Source of the DNA: Ceratorhiza oryzae-sativae
Taxonomy: Eukaryota > Basidiomycota > Agaricomycetes > Cantharellales > Ceratobasidiaceae
DNA length: 64,000 bases
Assembly: GCA_030998015.1 (NCBI GenBank)
Contig: JARWMV010000010.1
Span: 310,001 to 374,000 of the forward strand
Direction of reading: 5' to 3'
In this document: positions 1 through 11,889 of the stretch, in pieces
Layout of the letters: every line of letters starts with the position of its first letter
Numbering within the stretch: position 1 is the first letter of the stretch
Notes under the pieces: generated by a model
Databases searched by the model: none
What the model was told of the DNA's origin: nothing
What the model saw: only the letters and a program-made list of their open reading frames with translations
Position numbers and translations under genes: made by a program

Positions 1-96
1 ACTGTTCAATAGCTATACATCTGAGCTACAAAATTAATATATATGTAACATGTTTCATCATGTGGTCTCAGAGATAACCTTAAGACAAAACAGAAG

Positions 97-1327
97 GTAC
101 ATGCAAGCAGTTTTGTCCCCAGTTTCATAATCTGCATGTTTTCCCTACCTGTTTGAAACTACTTAGTCTTGCGATCTGCAGTGTTTTTGGCAGCCTATGT
201 ATAGCATATATAGCACATATAGCCTTGAGATCAATAACAAACCAGTCATCTAGGTATGCCCCCTCCACTCACTCAGGATCAAATCAACTCCATGCTTTCA
301 CTACTTGATTCTGGGCATAAACATTCTCAAATTTGAGCTAGACTGACAATTTCATCTGCATCTATTACAAAAATATGTGCTAGGTATCACCCAGACCTCT
401 GCAAATCAAAGGGTGGGCGTCCTTGCAAGCTGAATCCAACAGCAATTCGCCATGCTGTTCAACTTGTAACCAACCATAACTCAGTCTCCACCTGCAAGGC
501 CACCCAATTGCTCTGCAATCTTACAGGACAGTCCATACATTGTAAAACTGTCTGTCGCACACTGAAGGGGGCAGGTTTAAGGCCAGTCAAGGGCACTAAA
601 AAACCAAGGCATACCCCACAGCAGATCCATGATCGGATTGCATTTGCTGAGGCACACAAAGACTGGACAATGGAGGACTGGAAACAGGTATTATGGTCAG
701 ATGAGACAAAAATCAATTGGTTAGGGTCAGATGGGATTCACTGGACATGGGCTTGCCAAGGGGAAACACTCACAGATTGGCAGATTGTTCCAACTGCAAA
801 TTTTGGTGGAGGATCACTCATGTTTTGGGGGTGTATGGGATGGTCAGGAACTGGCTTTGGGTGTTGTTTGGAGCACACCTTGAACAAGGAGTTATACCTG
901 GAGATTTTAGGTGATGAGCTTTCACAAAGCCTTGAGCTCTTGGGATTGGAGCCTGGAGAGGTGATTTTTCAGCAAGACAACACCAGCTCCCATAAGGCAA
1001 ATGTTTGCCTTAACTGGTTCAATGATCACGAAATTGAGGTAATGGAGTGGCCAGCCAACTCTCCAGACCTCAACCCAATTGAAAACCTTTGGGCAGAGCT
1101 TAAACAGCGCCTAGGCAAGTACAAAGCCCCACCTGCAGGGATCCTGGAGTTATGGGATTGTGTCCAGGATGTCTGGAACCAATTTGGCAAAAACTACTGC
1201 CAAAAGCTTATAGAAAGCATGCCTAGGCGCATGGCTATGGTTTTGAAAAGGAAAGGAAAGGCAATTCCATATTAAATATCTCTGGACAGATATCTGGATT
1301 TTTGGGGACAAAACTGCTTGTATGCAC
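97..1327 (+). mobile_element. Tc1/mariner-family DNA transposon, decayed
   Basis: Two 25-bp inverted repeats, at 97-121 and 1303-1327, match at 23 of 25 positions when one is reverse complemented; both contain the core CAAGCAGTTTTGTCCCCA. They bracket a single transposase reading frame. The true ends may lie a little further out, because similarity fades rather than stopping sharply, and I could not fix the TA target duplication. The element has only about eight CpG dinucleotides, far fewer than the neighbouring genes, which fits a methylated repeat mutating by C-to-T change. Confidence 0.85.
256..1275 (+). pseudogene. Tc1-type DDE transposase, one in-frame stop
   Basis: The frame opens at ATG 256 and stays open for 339 codons to TAA 1273-1275 except for one TGA at 334-336. 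The N-terminal part has the helix-turn-helix DNA-binding region of Tc1 transposases, including KGGRPCKLNP near residue 52. The catalytic domain shows the first Asp in VLWSDETKI, the second in FQQDNTSSH, and the Glu in DLNPIENLW. Thirty-four residues separate the last two, so this is a DD34E enzyme of normal Tc1 length (about 340 residues). The stop sits where an Arg codon CGA would become TGA by a CpG transition. Everything else looks intact, so the copy died recently or only this base is altered. It would cut and paste the element in the nucleus. Confidence 0.85.
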
Positions 1328-1796
1328 ATCTTGTATTGTTTTGCTCATATGTATGTGGTTTCGCAATCAAGTATGCTTCATGTATATTTATTTTGTAGCT
1401 GAGATATAAGGCTATCAAACGGTGCTAAATACATGTGGTTGCATGCGCCAGGTCTCAAGTTATTAGCATTCGAAGTCAGAACTTTGATTGCTGCGAGCGG
1501 TTTTGTCCTGAACTGTATTTCCCCCATAGGCGCCCCTAGCATAATTACTTGAGTAAATCGATTTGCTCGGTCTCTTACGCGGTCCTGTGGTTTTCTCCAC
1601 AAGAAGCAGGTAGGTTTCGCATTTGATCTCGTTGTGAATACATGTACTTCAAACATACAGTGGCAACTACAATTCTCTACAGCTGCGGGGACGTTTGTGT
1701 CAACTTACACGAACAGTTATCAGCAAGACGAACATGTTCGGTCGCTCTCAAGGAGCCAGAAAAGAAGAAAAGAAGACAAATGAAAACTAGGAATAA
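1328..1796. other. Intergenic, no gene seen
   Basis: This stretch lies between the transposon and the 3' end of the DUF2306 gene. It holds only short unrelated frames with no recognisable motif. CpG frequency returns to the normal level of the window here, so it is not part of the transposon. Confidence 0.5.
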
Positions 1797-3040
1797 TTAT
1801 TTAGGCTCGTATACAACGCCAAAATTGTCCCCAAGTCGGTCACCCGTAGTACCCATACTTCCAGGGCGCAAGGCGCCACGTTCAAGCTGCCGTTGGTGAG
1901 ACACACTACGAAGCCAGGCATCCTCTCCAGGAGTTAAATGGATGAAAACTTCGATACTAGAGCATAAATCAAGGAATAAACTCGCGTATTAAGACAAGAT
2001 GTAAATAAAACATACCCAACAGCATGAATCAAAAGCGCAACCCAGATTGCAGGGCCAAAGGCGATACGAAGTGACGAGCCTACCAAAAGCGAACCTGTCC
2101 ATAGCGCAGGGACAGCGACAGGCATTGTTGCGATACCAGAAGCACACGCGGGAAAGTATTGGGCTAGCAAGGTAGCGTTTTTCAGCACGTAGTCGACTTC
2201 ACCACATGACCAGACCTATGCATATAGTCAACTATAAGAAAGATATTTGGTACGAGACAAGGTGATTTGAGGGCATACCGTAGCATATTGACCGACTGCG
2301 GCTACAGCCTTCGCGATGATGATCATAACGATTCGGACAGTGATAATGCTGCCGGCATAGAACCACGTTCTGAGCATCCACTTCCGGTGCTGGTCAATCT
2401 GAAACCGCTTGATGTTGTAGTATGCAAGCGAGGCCGAGACCAGGACCAAGACGCCTAAGAAAATGACTCCAGTCTGGATAGCAATGTCACCGCCAAAGGC
2501 ACGACGACCAAGCATAAAACCAGAAATTGCCCCGATGAGTAGCAGAAAAAGTGTAACATATCCCAGAACGCGATGGAAAATCAATGCCTTGTATCGGACC
2601 TGAGGGACGAACTGTACAACAGCGAAGATCCCCGCAGGCAAAACGGCAGCAATGTGGATAATCATGGCTGGTTTGTAGATGCCTTGGAGTATATAGTAGC
2701 CTTCCCCTGGTGCTCGGCTATTCTCGAGAGTTGGAACGTGAAGATACATGAATCGGGCGAGCGCGAAGCCGAACATAGCACCTCTAAAGTCAAAGATAGT
2801 GGTAAGCGTTCAAGAGCGAGCCCTAAATGAGTTGACCTTGCCCAAAAATGAACCCTATCAGAAATCATTCAAGTCAGCTCGAGGCAAATCGATTTCCGAA
2901 TAGAGCTTACAGAGTATAAAATTATAGCCCTTCTTGAATCCAAGGGTGCCATAGGTGCTTTGGAACAATTTGGGTCTCGATATTGACCTAGGGTCGTGCG
3001 CGGGCGGGACGAGAGGTGCTGGGTCGGTATCAGGCATCAT
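1797..3040 (-). CDS. DUF2306-family polytopic membrane protein
   Basis: Five exons can be spliced into one 336-residue frame: 2911-3040, 2837-2854, 2279-2781, 2016-2215 and 1797-1956 (all minus strand). The second exon is only 18 nt. The protein has a short hydrophilic N-terminus, then membrane helices (for example around FVPQVRYKALIFHRVLGY and LLLIGAISGFMLGRRAFGG), the conserved KRFQIDQHRKWMLRTWFYAG block, and a C-terminal soluble tail ending in YEPK. This His/Arg-rich helix pattern is that of DUF2306 membrane proteins, which are common and expanded in Agaricomycetes. Their biochemical role is not established. The start was placed at 3040 because the two adjacent ATGs there head the first hydrophilic segment; an upstream in-frame ATG at 3100 is possible. 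Expected in an intracellular or plasma membrane. Confidence 0.8.
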
Positions 3041-5480
3041 GGTAAGACTGGTGAGAGGGTAGGGCGTAATGACAACTGGGAAGAGGTATGTTATACTCAA
3101 AGTTCGTACAGCAAATCAGAGCAATTTCATAGCCCTTTCAATGGTAATCACTACTCGACCGATTTTGGACAGGGCTGGTACCAAAAAGAGGCTGCGGACT
3201 TTGTGGGTGGCAATGTCTATATATAATTTGAGGAAGGCCGATCATGAGATAACCGACGGACTTTCGGGCCACCTTTCCATCTATTGAGTCTTCATCAAGA
3301 ACCGCAGCTAGACAAAGCAGACCCAGGTTGACCTCGGGCATTCGTGTAGGCCTACCTATCTCTCTGAGGGCTCGGATTAGAAACCTGAGCGTTCAAACCA
3401 TTTGGAAAACTTGGCGGGTTGAACAAACAATCATAATTGAGGATACCAGTTCGTATTTCAGATCCCGGATCGATTGATTTGGTGCTTGGAAGCTCGTGTA
3501 TAACGCGTCCCTCGCCTCTCGACAATAGAAGTGAGTTCCATCCACCGTCCTAGCAAATTTTAGTATTTGGTTACCTCGAATCTATGGCCGACAGCGCACG
3601 CTCAGTAGTTGTATGAGCAAGTCAATAGTATCTCTTGTTGTGCTCATTGTCATCGAACCGATTATCTTTTGCATTTTGTAATTTGTATGCACTCAAAAAA
3701 CAGCTGCTTAAACATCCAAATGTAGTCTCCACAACTATTATTGGTCTACCCATGGTTTTCTTCATGGAGCCAATTTGCTATGGGTTATTCCCTGATATGC
3801 ATAATCGCCCCTACTAGGCACAAAGCAGGTCGAATTCCGGCTTCTGCTGAATATCCGGCCGGAGCGCACACACAAGCGGTTTCATCATCGTCTTATCCTG
3901 GGTTCGGTGAGTATAATCCCATAAAAATGTTGGGCAGAAACCGTGAGCCAATTCTGTGACCGGCCGCTCCTCAGAGGTTTGGTCTTCCGCTAACCACTTG
4001 ACTTTAACCAGAGATATATGCGGGTGTTGACTCACATGGAATGGGCTTCACTAGTTTGTGGTACGTAGGATTTTGTGTTGGAAATAAACGCATCCCTGTT
4101 CCTTGCCAGAACAATCCACTACCCAAAATATTCAGCCTAATTTGATGTACCGGGTATCTAACCCGGCTTCTATCGCCTGCCTGATTCCTACAAGAAAACA
4201 TCATTAATGCAAATGACTTTTGAGCCCTTTCGAATCCAGGCAGGACAGCTTATATTCGCTAATCCCAGTGATTGCTTATGACTCGTTTCATTAGTTTGAC
4301 CTCATAAAAAATACACGTTGAGAGTACAAAAGAGGATTTCAATGAACGCTTCGTAACGAAATGTGTCATCAGAAACGTATCTCCTTCGTAAGCCTATGAG
4401 GATGAAACTTGGCACGCGACTATTGTATGTGGTAATTTATGACCCCACGGAGCCGCGCTCTGATAAACATCCTCGCTACCGCGCTCAGGGTACACGTCTT
4501 TTCGGGCAGGACCGGACTTGGACTCATCCTGGTCGAACTTTGTATACACACGGAATGTGCCTCATCAAGGCGAGCCCATATCTGAACTGACGTTTTTTAT
4601 AGTATATTTCTTTGGAAGGATTCATCGAAATCCCCCCTTTGTCCCCCACCATTCTTTTTTCATCAGGCCGGGCTTATGAGAAGTTGTCATCATTCCAAGT
4701 GGTCTTCCAGCTCACACGGCGAGTGCAAGCAGGGTTTCGACTACTAGGGGCCGTGGCCATTGCGCCGAACGCTCACTGCGAGCTTCACACGTATGAATGT
4801 GCATGTAGGAATGTAACACTGATCGAAGCATTGTGTATGAGTAGCGTACTCGTCTCGGTTTCGTTCCCAGAGTAACATCAGCTACTGTGAAATGCAATTG
4901 ATAATTCGTTCCTCAGGTCGATCGCTTGACATGAATTGCAGATGGGCTGAAATGACGTCGTGTTGCACACAAATTACGCCTGAGGCGTGACGAGGGCATT
5001 CCGGAATTCAAATTCGTTCCGGCTGCCTTCTGATTTTGTTGGGTAGGACTTGGTTGTTTAGATACACCAATTTTTACTAGTGGCACTCTACAATAGCATG
5101 ATGCCGATGTTTTGCGTGGCCTCGCGCAACCGGGGTAATTTTACTTGGCCGGGGGCCGAAGGTGTGTTGTGCTGCTGTTCAAAAGCTGCTTCCAGAGATG
5201 CGATGCAATGCACATGACCAATCGATATGGACTGTTCGAGGTTGTATGCGGGCATTCTTGAGGCGTGCACGTCGCTACAGGGCATGTGTGCTCGAGGACA
5301 TTGAGCACGCTGCTTGGGTCGGTGTGCTGTCTGCTGCCTGGGGCGTCGGCATCAAAAACAGCGGCACGGCCACTGGACCCTGAGGCCGCCGGGTGGACCT
5401 CGGGGTGCGGTTGGCAACAGCATCGACCTTCGCGAAGCAAGAACCAGGCAGGCGTGCGCCTCACTCGGACGGTCCGCAAC
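3041..5480. other. Gene-poor intergenic stretch
   Basis: No frame here has recognisable domains or splice-supported continuity. A TATATATA run near 3216-3226 lies 175 bp upstream of the DUF2306 gene on the minus strand and might serve as its promoter. The right end becomes GC-rich from about 5100, approaching the next gene; long frames on both strands there are composition artefacts. Confidence 0.4.
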
Positions 5481-5647
5481 ATGCGTACGCTCCATCCACC
5501 CACCATCGCTCTCTTTTTCTCCTCATTTTCCGCTGCCAGCCCCCTATTCCGCACCGGACCTGTGTAGCCCCACACCCCCTATTTCTCCAGGAGTTGGTCG
5601 ACGATCCCGTATCCAAGCCTACGTGATCTGCCTCCTCTTCCCTGGTG

Positions 5648-6196
5648 ATGCTCACTGCCGGCGAGATGTGCCCCTACAATACCGCCTGCCAGGGCAATCC
5701 CATCTACAGTCCCCCCACTCCCAGCCCCAGCACTGATCGAGGCTCGGACGGCAAGAATAGCATCGGCTCGGCCTGGGCAGGGATCGCGGTCGTCATCGTC
5801 GTGTTCGTGCTCGGCTTGGGTGTCTGGTATGTGATCAGGCGGAGACGACGAGCGCGCGGTGGACACAATAGTGTGGATGCAGGGGTGGGCACCAAGCGGC
5901 TTCAGCTGCCGTTTGCTCGAAGATTTGGTGCGTTTTGGCAACGGCGGTTTGGGGCCAAGCCTTCAGACCAGTCGATTGCTGTGGGAGGAGACATGGAACT
6001 GCTCGAGGACGAAGAGGCCAAGCGGCAGCGACCGGTTAGCTCGAGCACCAACCTGAAGCGAACTGCGACGTCGGGCACCGTCGAGACCGATAATAGTCAT
6101 GCGCCAAATCTCAATGTCTCACGAAAAGAAGCAGATGAAGAGGCTAGATTATACCCGATGTCGCCATTCAACACGAGAGCGCCGAAACAACTGTGA
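5648..6196 (+). CDS. Single-pass membrane protein, function unknown
   Basis: The frame begins extracellularly with a Cys-containing segment (MLTAGEMCPYNTACQGNP), followed by a Pro/Ser-rich linker, one hydrophobic helix (AGIAVVIVVFVLGLGVWYVI, about residues 44-63), a stop-transfer run of five Arg, and a hydrophilic Ser/Lys/Glu-rich cytoplasmic tail. This topology is common for fungal cell-surface sensors, but I recognise no family. A signal-peptide-like frame starts at 5481 (hydrophobic core IALFFSSFSAAS), so the true gene may begin there; I could not find a clean splice joining it. At the 3' end a GTGAGC donor at 6192 and a CAG before 6235 suggest a further exon running to about 6429. Confidence 0.5.
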   Translation: MLTAGEMCPYNTACQGNPIYSPPTPSPSTDRGSDGKNSIGSAWAGIAVVIVVFVLGLGVWYVIRRRRRARGGHNSVDAGVGTKRLQLPFARRFGAFWQRRFGAKPSDQSIAVGGDMELLEDEEAKRQRPVSSSTNLKRTATSGTVETDNSHAPNLNVSRKEADEEARLYPMSPFNTRAPKQL

Positions 6197-6429
6197 GCGT
6201 ACAGCGTCCTATCCGCTGACTTGAACTAAACAGTTTGATAGACCTCTGCTCAACAAGGCCCCCAGCCCTCTCAAGATGCTTCGAGAGTCTCTCGGCCGTC
6301 CACGCCAACATCCGTTCGCAGCTCCCTATCCCGATTGAGCGTACCCCCCCTGGGCTTGGGCCCCCTACACTCACTAATGCTCAATTACCGCCTCTCTCTG
6401 TTCCACCACCCTCGCACTTGGCACCTTGA

Positions 6430-7813
6430 ACCTTTCAAACATAGATCTACTGTGCCGTCGTGCCGTGCCGGCCTACTTCTTGACCCATGATCGCCATTCT
6501 GCTGGCATCATCCGCGCGTGTCGCCTAGTCTTCGGATCGTCTGTATTATTATCCAATTCCTGCTGTGTCCTTCGTCTTCTAATTTCTTTTGGTCTCCTCT
6601 GTCTCTCTTTGTGATTGTTTCTTCTTGTTGCTTAATGAACGTAGACGTGACGTTGACCATATGCTCATTTTTGATGTGGGTTTGTCTGAAGAATTTTGGT
6701 CTTTGGTTTTCCGCGTGCTCCGGATCATCCTCCTAACACGAACTAGCCTCCGGTGGCCAGGTGGCTCGGTTGCATCGGCGGACCAGGATAGACACTTGGC
6801 ACCCGGCCATCGAGGATCGGCGCTCGCGGTTGCGACATACCATCAGGCATTGGGCTATGTAACTGGTACGTTTCAGGTCATGTTTACTTTATCGCAACTT
6901 CGCTTCTAGTCGAGTTGACAGCGCGCTGGGCGCGTCGGAATACATTTATTCGACCTCGACGCATTTATGGAGAGGGTTACCAGGCTAGAATGGGTGGTTT
7001 ATAAACTGGGCTGGAAATTTTCATCCGACTTTTCAAGCTTGTTCGGACCCACGCGCGCACTGGGCTTCTCTTGCCGGTCGGATCTTTCATAATGGGCGTA
7101 GGGTGGCTGCTGGTAGGGTATGTGTCGTGGAATACTTCTTCCCGCTTCAACTGACACGCCACGACTCTTCTTGGTGCTTGACTTTAGGAGGCGATCTTGA
7201 ACGTACCAGAGATGTTGGACATCTGCGAGATTGTGTCTACTCTAGGAGTTGTTGCTATTTGCTCGGGGTCGGCATGGTTCTAGGCTTAAATCACGTCTCA
7301 AATCACGTTGCTTGACCTATGCTTCCAGGCCAGGTGGGTTTCGCATTGCGAAGCGCAAGGTGGAAACGGGCTGTTCAACATGAAGCCATTGGGCAAGAAG
7401 TCATAGCAGGAAGGTCCGAGTATAGACAAGTCCAACGTTGGAATTCCCCAATTCTTACGAGTTGTGGAGAAGAGCGACAAGGCTGAATGGATGATAAGTG
7501 AGTATATCCGGAACCGGGTCAGCTTTTGGCCGAGCTCGTACAAGGAACCCGTTGTGGGTGCAGGGGTTAGATGGCCGACTGCTATGGCCGCCAACGTCAT
7601 AGATTATATCAGCTCATAGTACGTTAATGACCGTCGGGACTAGTCTCTTTTTGGTGCTTCGACTCTAAACTGGATGTGCATCGCTCCAAGCTGTTCAAGC
7701 GTACACAATTCAGATTGTTATGCGGTGTTATAAATTGTTGGATTACCCAAGCGTGAGGGACAGACCGCTCTGCCAGTGGTGATCGCCGCCCATCCTGAGG
7801 TGATAGGGGCATT
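6430..7813. other. Intergenic, no gene seen
   Basis: Pyrimidine-rich tracts near 6520-6640 look like 3' untranslated sequence of the upstream gene. I see no domain, repeat or splice-consistent frame in the rest. Confidence 0.4.
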
Positions 7814-9054
7814 ATGGCCCAACTCCCGACTTGGTACAAGAGGCGGGGGATCCCGAGGCCACCACCTCGGGGCTACTACGCCACTCTCGATATCACTACC
7901 CGTTCAATATTTCTTGAACATGCCTTCCCTTCCGAAGTATACACTACTCTCCAACGCAATGCGCGTGCAATATCCGGTGTGTGTTCCCAGTCGTGTGTAT
8001 TATTACGAAGGTAACCCCTTGAATCTTCCTTAGTATAGGTACGATAGCGCATCGACTCAATCCAGTTCTCTCGAGCTCCCTAGACCGATTCTCAGCGATA
8101 CCAGTACGGCAGATGCTCCTGGGCGCACCCTGGTCGAACTGTACGGACCGTGTGGGATGGTCTCTTGTACTGGGGAGCTGCCAGAGGCCCTGAATCTCCT
8201 GAGGACTCTTCGCCGTGAAGTAAGTGTTTCGATCAATGAGTTATCAGTAATTGGCTAATCTATTTCAGCGCACGTCCGTTTCGTCCTCTTCTTCGAGTGA
8301 ATCAGTCTATCCTCTGCCCGCTCGTGATCAACCTATTGTCCATGATCTTCTGTACGATCCTGTATCCGCTGCAAGGGTTATAGAGTGGCGTCGGACGCTG
8401 GATCTAACGTCTAGACAAGAAATGCTGCCGATTCCACATGGCCCTTGGGACTCGTTCTTGCCATCTTGTGGTTCTTCCTCTGAACCGAGCATGTCCTCCT
8501 ACTACGAGTCGGATATGCACGCAGGGATTGGTACTTGTACTGGGCGCGAGTTCCCGAACCATGCCCGGGGACTCCATTGGAACGTCGAGATAACCACAGT
8601 CGAGGAGACGAGGTCGAGGCCGAGGCCGAGGCGTGGCCTTATGATGGTAGAGGAATTTATCAACACCATTCGAAAAAGGAATGCGGGAGCGCTTGCCACA
8701 TGCCATGTCGCCTTCGCCGCAAGTTTCGGCCACGACTCACACAGTTGGTGCACACTTTTTTGGCTCGGTTCAAGGGTGGAAAGCACCGCGGAAAATGGGC
8801 GATGAAGAATTCGGACATACCGCACCCGCCTTGGACGCTTGAATATCGCTCGGTGAGTCTGTATCTAATTCATTCGGAAAAGTCGAGTATCGATGGGAAG
8901 GAGTAAAGAACGATGATACGCTGGATGAGGACCACGATGATGGTGATCTGGAGGTTTGGTTGGAATATGTGACAGAAAAGCAAAATTTGGATCATGAGCT
9001 TCGACTCGAAATTCCTCTAGATGGTGTGAGTCGAGTGGGAGAAAAAGTAATCTA
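7814..9054 (+). CDS. Multi-exon protein of unknown function
   Basis: I recognise no family, but splice signals join several frames into one coherent gene. The probable parts are: ATG 7814 to 8010; an exon from about 8041 to 8219 ending in GTAAGT; 8269-8530; about 8605-8852; and a last part ending at the TAG at 9052-9054. The predicted protein is hydrophilic, with a Ser run (TSVSSSSSSESVY), a Glu/Ala stretch, a basic segment (CRLRRKFRPRLTQLVHTF) and an acidic C-terminus (DDTLDEDHDDGDLEVWLEY). The join near 8853-8887 needs a 30-35 nt intron, shorter than any other here, so that border is uncertain. It lies 280 bp upstream of the TBL1-like gene on the same strand. Confidence 0.5.
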
Positions 9055-9337
9055 GATTGTAGCAGGCACTGACAAAGGGTTTCACAGAAACCAGATTCTC
9101 GCATTTTCTCATTTTGATTGGGCCTATAGTTATTAAATCGTTGTTGTTTTGTTCTCTATGTACCAAAGCTTTGTCTTTGCACGGGATGATCCGAATCCAC
9201 AAAATTAGAACTATACATGACCGACGCATACAGGATTACCAATCATGATCCCTGACTACAAGCGCCTGCAAACAATTGCCAATTGCCACCAGCTTTGACA
9301 GTTACAACAACAACCACCGCCCTCTCAAAAAACCAGG

Positions 9338-11500
9338 ATGGTTCCCGAGTCACAACTGAACATATCATCCGACGAGGTCAATTGCCTGATAAATTCATAC
9401 CTAAATGATTCGGGCAAGTGTTTCTTTCATCGTTATCCTTGGAGGTAGACTCACGCTCTTAGTTCCGGTTTAGGTTTCCAGCACACAGCGTTTTGTCTCC
9501 GCCAGGAAGCTCGCCTGGATGTTTCGCCCAATGCAAAAGTCCATATACCGAGGGGCGGGCTTGTTACACTACTGCAAAAAGCCTTGCTATATATCGAGGT
9601 CGAAACGCATTGGCGCCGGGTGGGTCAAAATTACAAGGCTGTTTTATGCGTTACTAATCAGGTTCCTTAACTATTCTACATAACCAGGATCCTAACGCGG
9701 CCTGTATCTCCCCCTTCAGCTTATTATCCGCCCATGTTTGCTCCTCATCATCAATAACACCCGCCTCACCTGGCAGTACACCACGCGCCGATAAAACAAA
9801 TGGAAAAGCGGCAGACAAACGGCGGATGAGCCCCAAGTCGGCTAACCGTGGCCAGAAGCGTGCGAGGCTTGAGAATACAGAAGCTGTGGAGAAAGAGCCA
9901 ACTCGTGAGTATTCGGTTAGCTGAGCAGTTGCACAGCCACGTGACAACGCGTGTTTACCGACTTTCTCTAGCTGTATCATCTCGGGGCGCCCCCGCAAGT
10001 ACCGATAAGTCCAAGAAGTCTACATCGACGGCTGTGGCGAAAGCGAAGCCGCGGAAAGAGCCCGAACCCGAGCTGGAGCCCGTCATACTGTTAAAAGGGC
10101 ACACTCAGGAGGTGTGTAGTTGGGCCGAGTTCATTCAAAGTCTTGTCACCTTACCAAATTTCTTTGTCAGGTATTTGTTGTCGCGTGGAACCCCAATATA
10201 CCCAATCTTCTAGCCACAGGGTATGTTCAACTTGTTTATCGTGCCAAACTCGAGAGTTATTTACTTCGAACAGCGGAAAAGACGCTACGGTCAGGATATG
10301 GAACGTCCCAGACAACGCAAAAGAGCCAATTTTCCCATCAAGAATTTGTATGCATCTGCCTGCGTCACCAAACTGTGACATTACTACTATCACGTGGAAT
10401 GGTGATGGGTCTTTACTGGCGACCGGCTCGTATGACGGGATTATACGAGTCTGGACCTATCGGGGCGAGCTCTTCACTGTTCTCACGCAGCACCAAGGCC
10501 CCATTTTCTCAATTAAATGGAGTAAAGAGGGACTTCTTCTTACAGGTAGTCTTGACGATAGTGCCATCGTATGGGATGTTGAGAATGGGGGAAAGGCCAA
10601 GCAGCGATTTACTCGCCATCGCGGTGAGTCTCTAGAGTAGTCGCTTCGGATGACGTTACTTAGATTTGCGTGTAGACGGTTGCTTAGATGTTGAATGGCT
10701 TGAAAAGGATTTCTTTGCAAGCTGCGGAACCGATCGAAACATATTCATCGAACACATTGGTGATACGACCTCAGTAGCTCGTCTGGCTGGGCATCACGAT
10801 GAAATCAACCAGATCAAATATCAATCCGAGTTCAAGCTCCTAGCGTCAGGCTCTGATGATTATTGCGCATGTATCTGGAATCTCTCAGACGTCAACGAAG
10901 ACATGTTCAAGACAGGAGCCGAGGAGCCTGTCAAGCCCCGACCAGAAGTACGGCGCCCTAACCATATTCTGCGCGGGCATTCGGGAGAGGTCGCAAATAT
11001 ATCATGGGAGCCCCGGAACGGACGCGAACCCTATGAGCCTATTCTAGTAACGTACGTAGTGCTTTGTTCGTCCAACGACTTCTACTAACGGCCTTTTTCG
11101 TTCAGGTCATCATTTGACGGGACAGTGAGGATGTGGAACGGGATTACAGGAGCTTGTCTATCTGTATTCAGCGCTGGATGTGGCAAAGTCTGTGGGCATT
11201 CCTTTACGCCATCGGGCGATCTCATCGCCATTGTCGCTGGAGGAAAACTCATTCTTGCGAAGGTAAGAGTTTGGTTGTAGTTTTTGTTGGACTCATCCGA
11301 ACCGTTTGTTCCAGAACGGAAAGGAATTCTTTAGTTGGGAGGACGAACGCAATTTGTACGAGACTGGTTGGAGAGTTGATGGGAAGATGGTTGCTGCGGC
11401 GATGGAAAGCCATCAGATCGTTGTAGTCAATACCAAGGCACTGAAAATACCCGAGGATGAGCCTGAGGACTCTGGCTCTGGGGAGAAAGCTGCAACTTGA
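9338..11500 (+). CDS. TBL1: TBL1/Sif2-type LisH-WD40 corepressor subunit
   Basis: Nine exons (9338-9413, 9474-9619, 9688-9904, 9972-10111, 10171-10220, 10274-10623, 10676-11051, 11106-11262, 11315-11500) splice to 565 residues. A LisH motif occupies about residues 8-40 (SSDEVNCLINSYLNDSG then FQHTAFCLRQEA). A basic, nuclear-signal-like linker follows (ADKRRMSPKS, GQKRARLE). The remainder is a WD40 propeller starting at ILLKGHTQEVFVVAWNP and including LATGSYDGIIRVWTY and LASGSDDYCACIWNL. This order matches TBL1/TBL1XR1 and yeast Sif2, scaffold subunits of HDAC corepressor complexes (SMRT/NCoR, Set3C) that tetramerise through LisH and bind histone tails. The first intron has a GC donor (GCAAGT at 9414). 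Frame is intact throughout. It is convergent with the DCAF11-like gene. Confidence 0.92.
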
Positions 11501-11889
11501 GGATGGCGATTAGTGGACAGGACTAGGGTATTTACTCTCCGCTCGTTGATCAATCGTTTGTATAGTACGTTATCATCTAGTATATTAATCCTCCTGTCTC
11601 CGCGCATGTGTCGGATAACAAGCGTCTAATGAACTTCTGTAGCTCTGAGACGCAGTCTAGAAGGCCTATCCAACAGTTGTGAGCACGAAGAGGGCCCTGC
11701 TCCCTGGCGCGTAACGACCTCTGGGGAATGGTATTCTTGCTTACTGGTGACACCCTGCACCACTCAATGATAGAATTCATTCAACGAGACAACTTGTATA
11801 CAGTAACACTGAAAACTCGACCAGAAGATATAAACGCATGCAGCAGATCTTCAAATTCGGACTATATATATATATAGCCCAAGGATGGA
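11501..11889. other. Convergent 3' intergenic region
   Basis: This sits between the tail-to-tail TBL1-like and DCAF11-like genes. It must hold both polyadenylation regions; an AT-rich tract (TATATATATATAG) lies at 11863-11877. No coding signal is seen. Confidence 0.5.

Noticed and set aside
5481..5563. Signal-peptide-like start for the one-pass membrane protein
   Set aside because: Attractive hydrophobic core, but no intron of reasonable length joins it in phase to the main frame, so I did not extend the gene.
5141..5575. 144-codon minus-strand ORF upstream of the membrane protein
   Set aside because: Low-complexity, overlaps other frames in a GC-rich promoter stretch, no start context or family.
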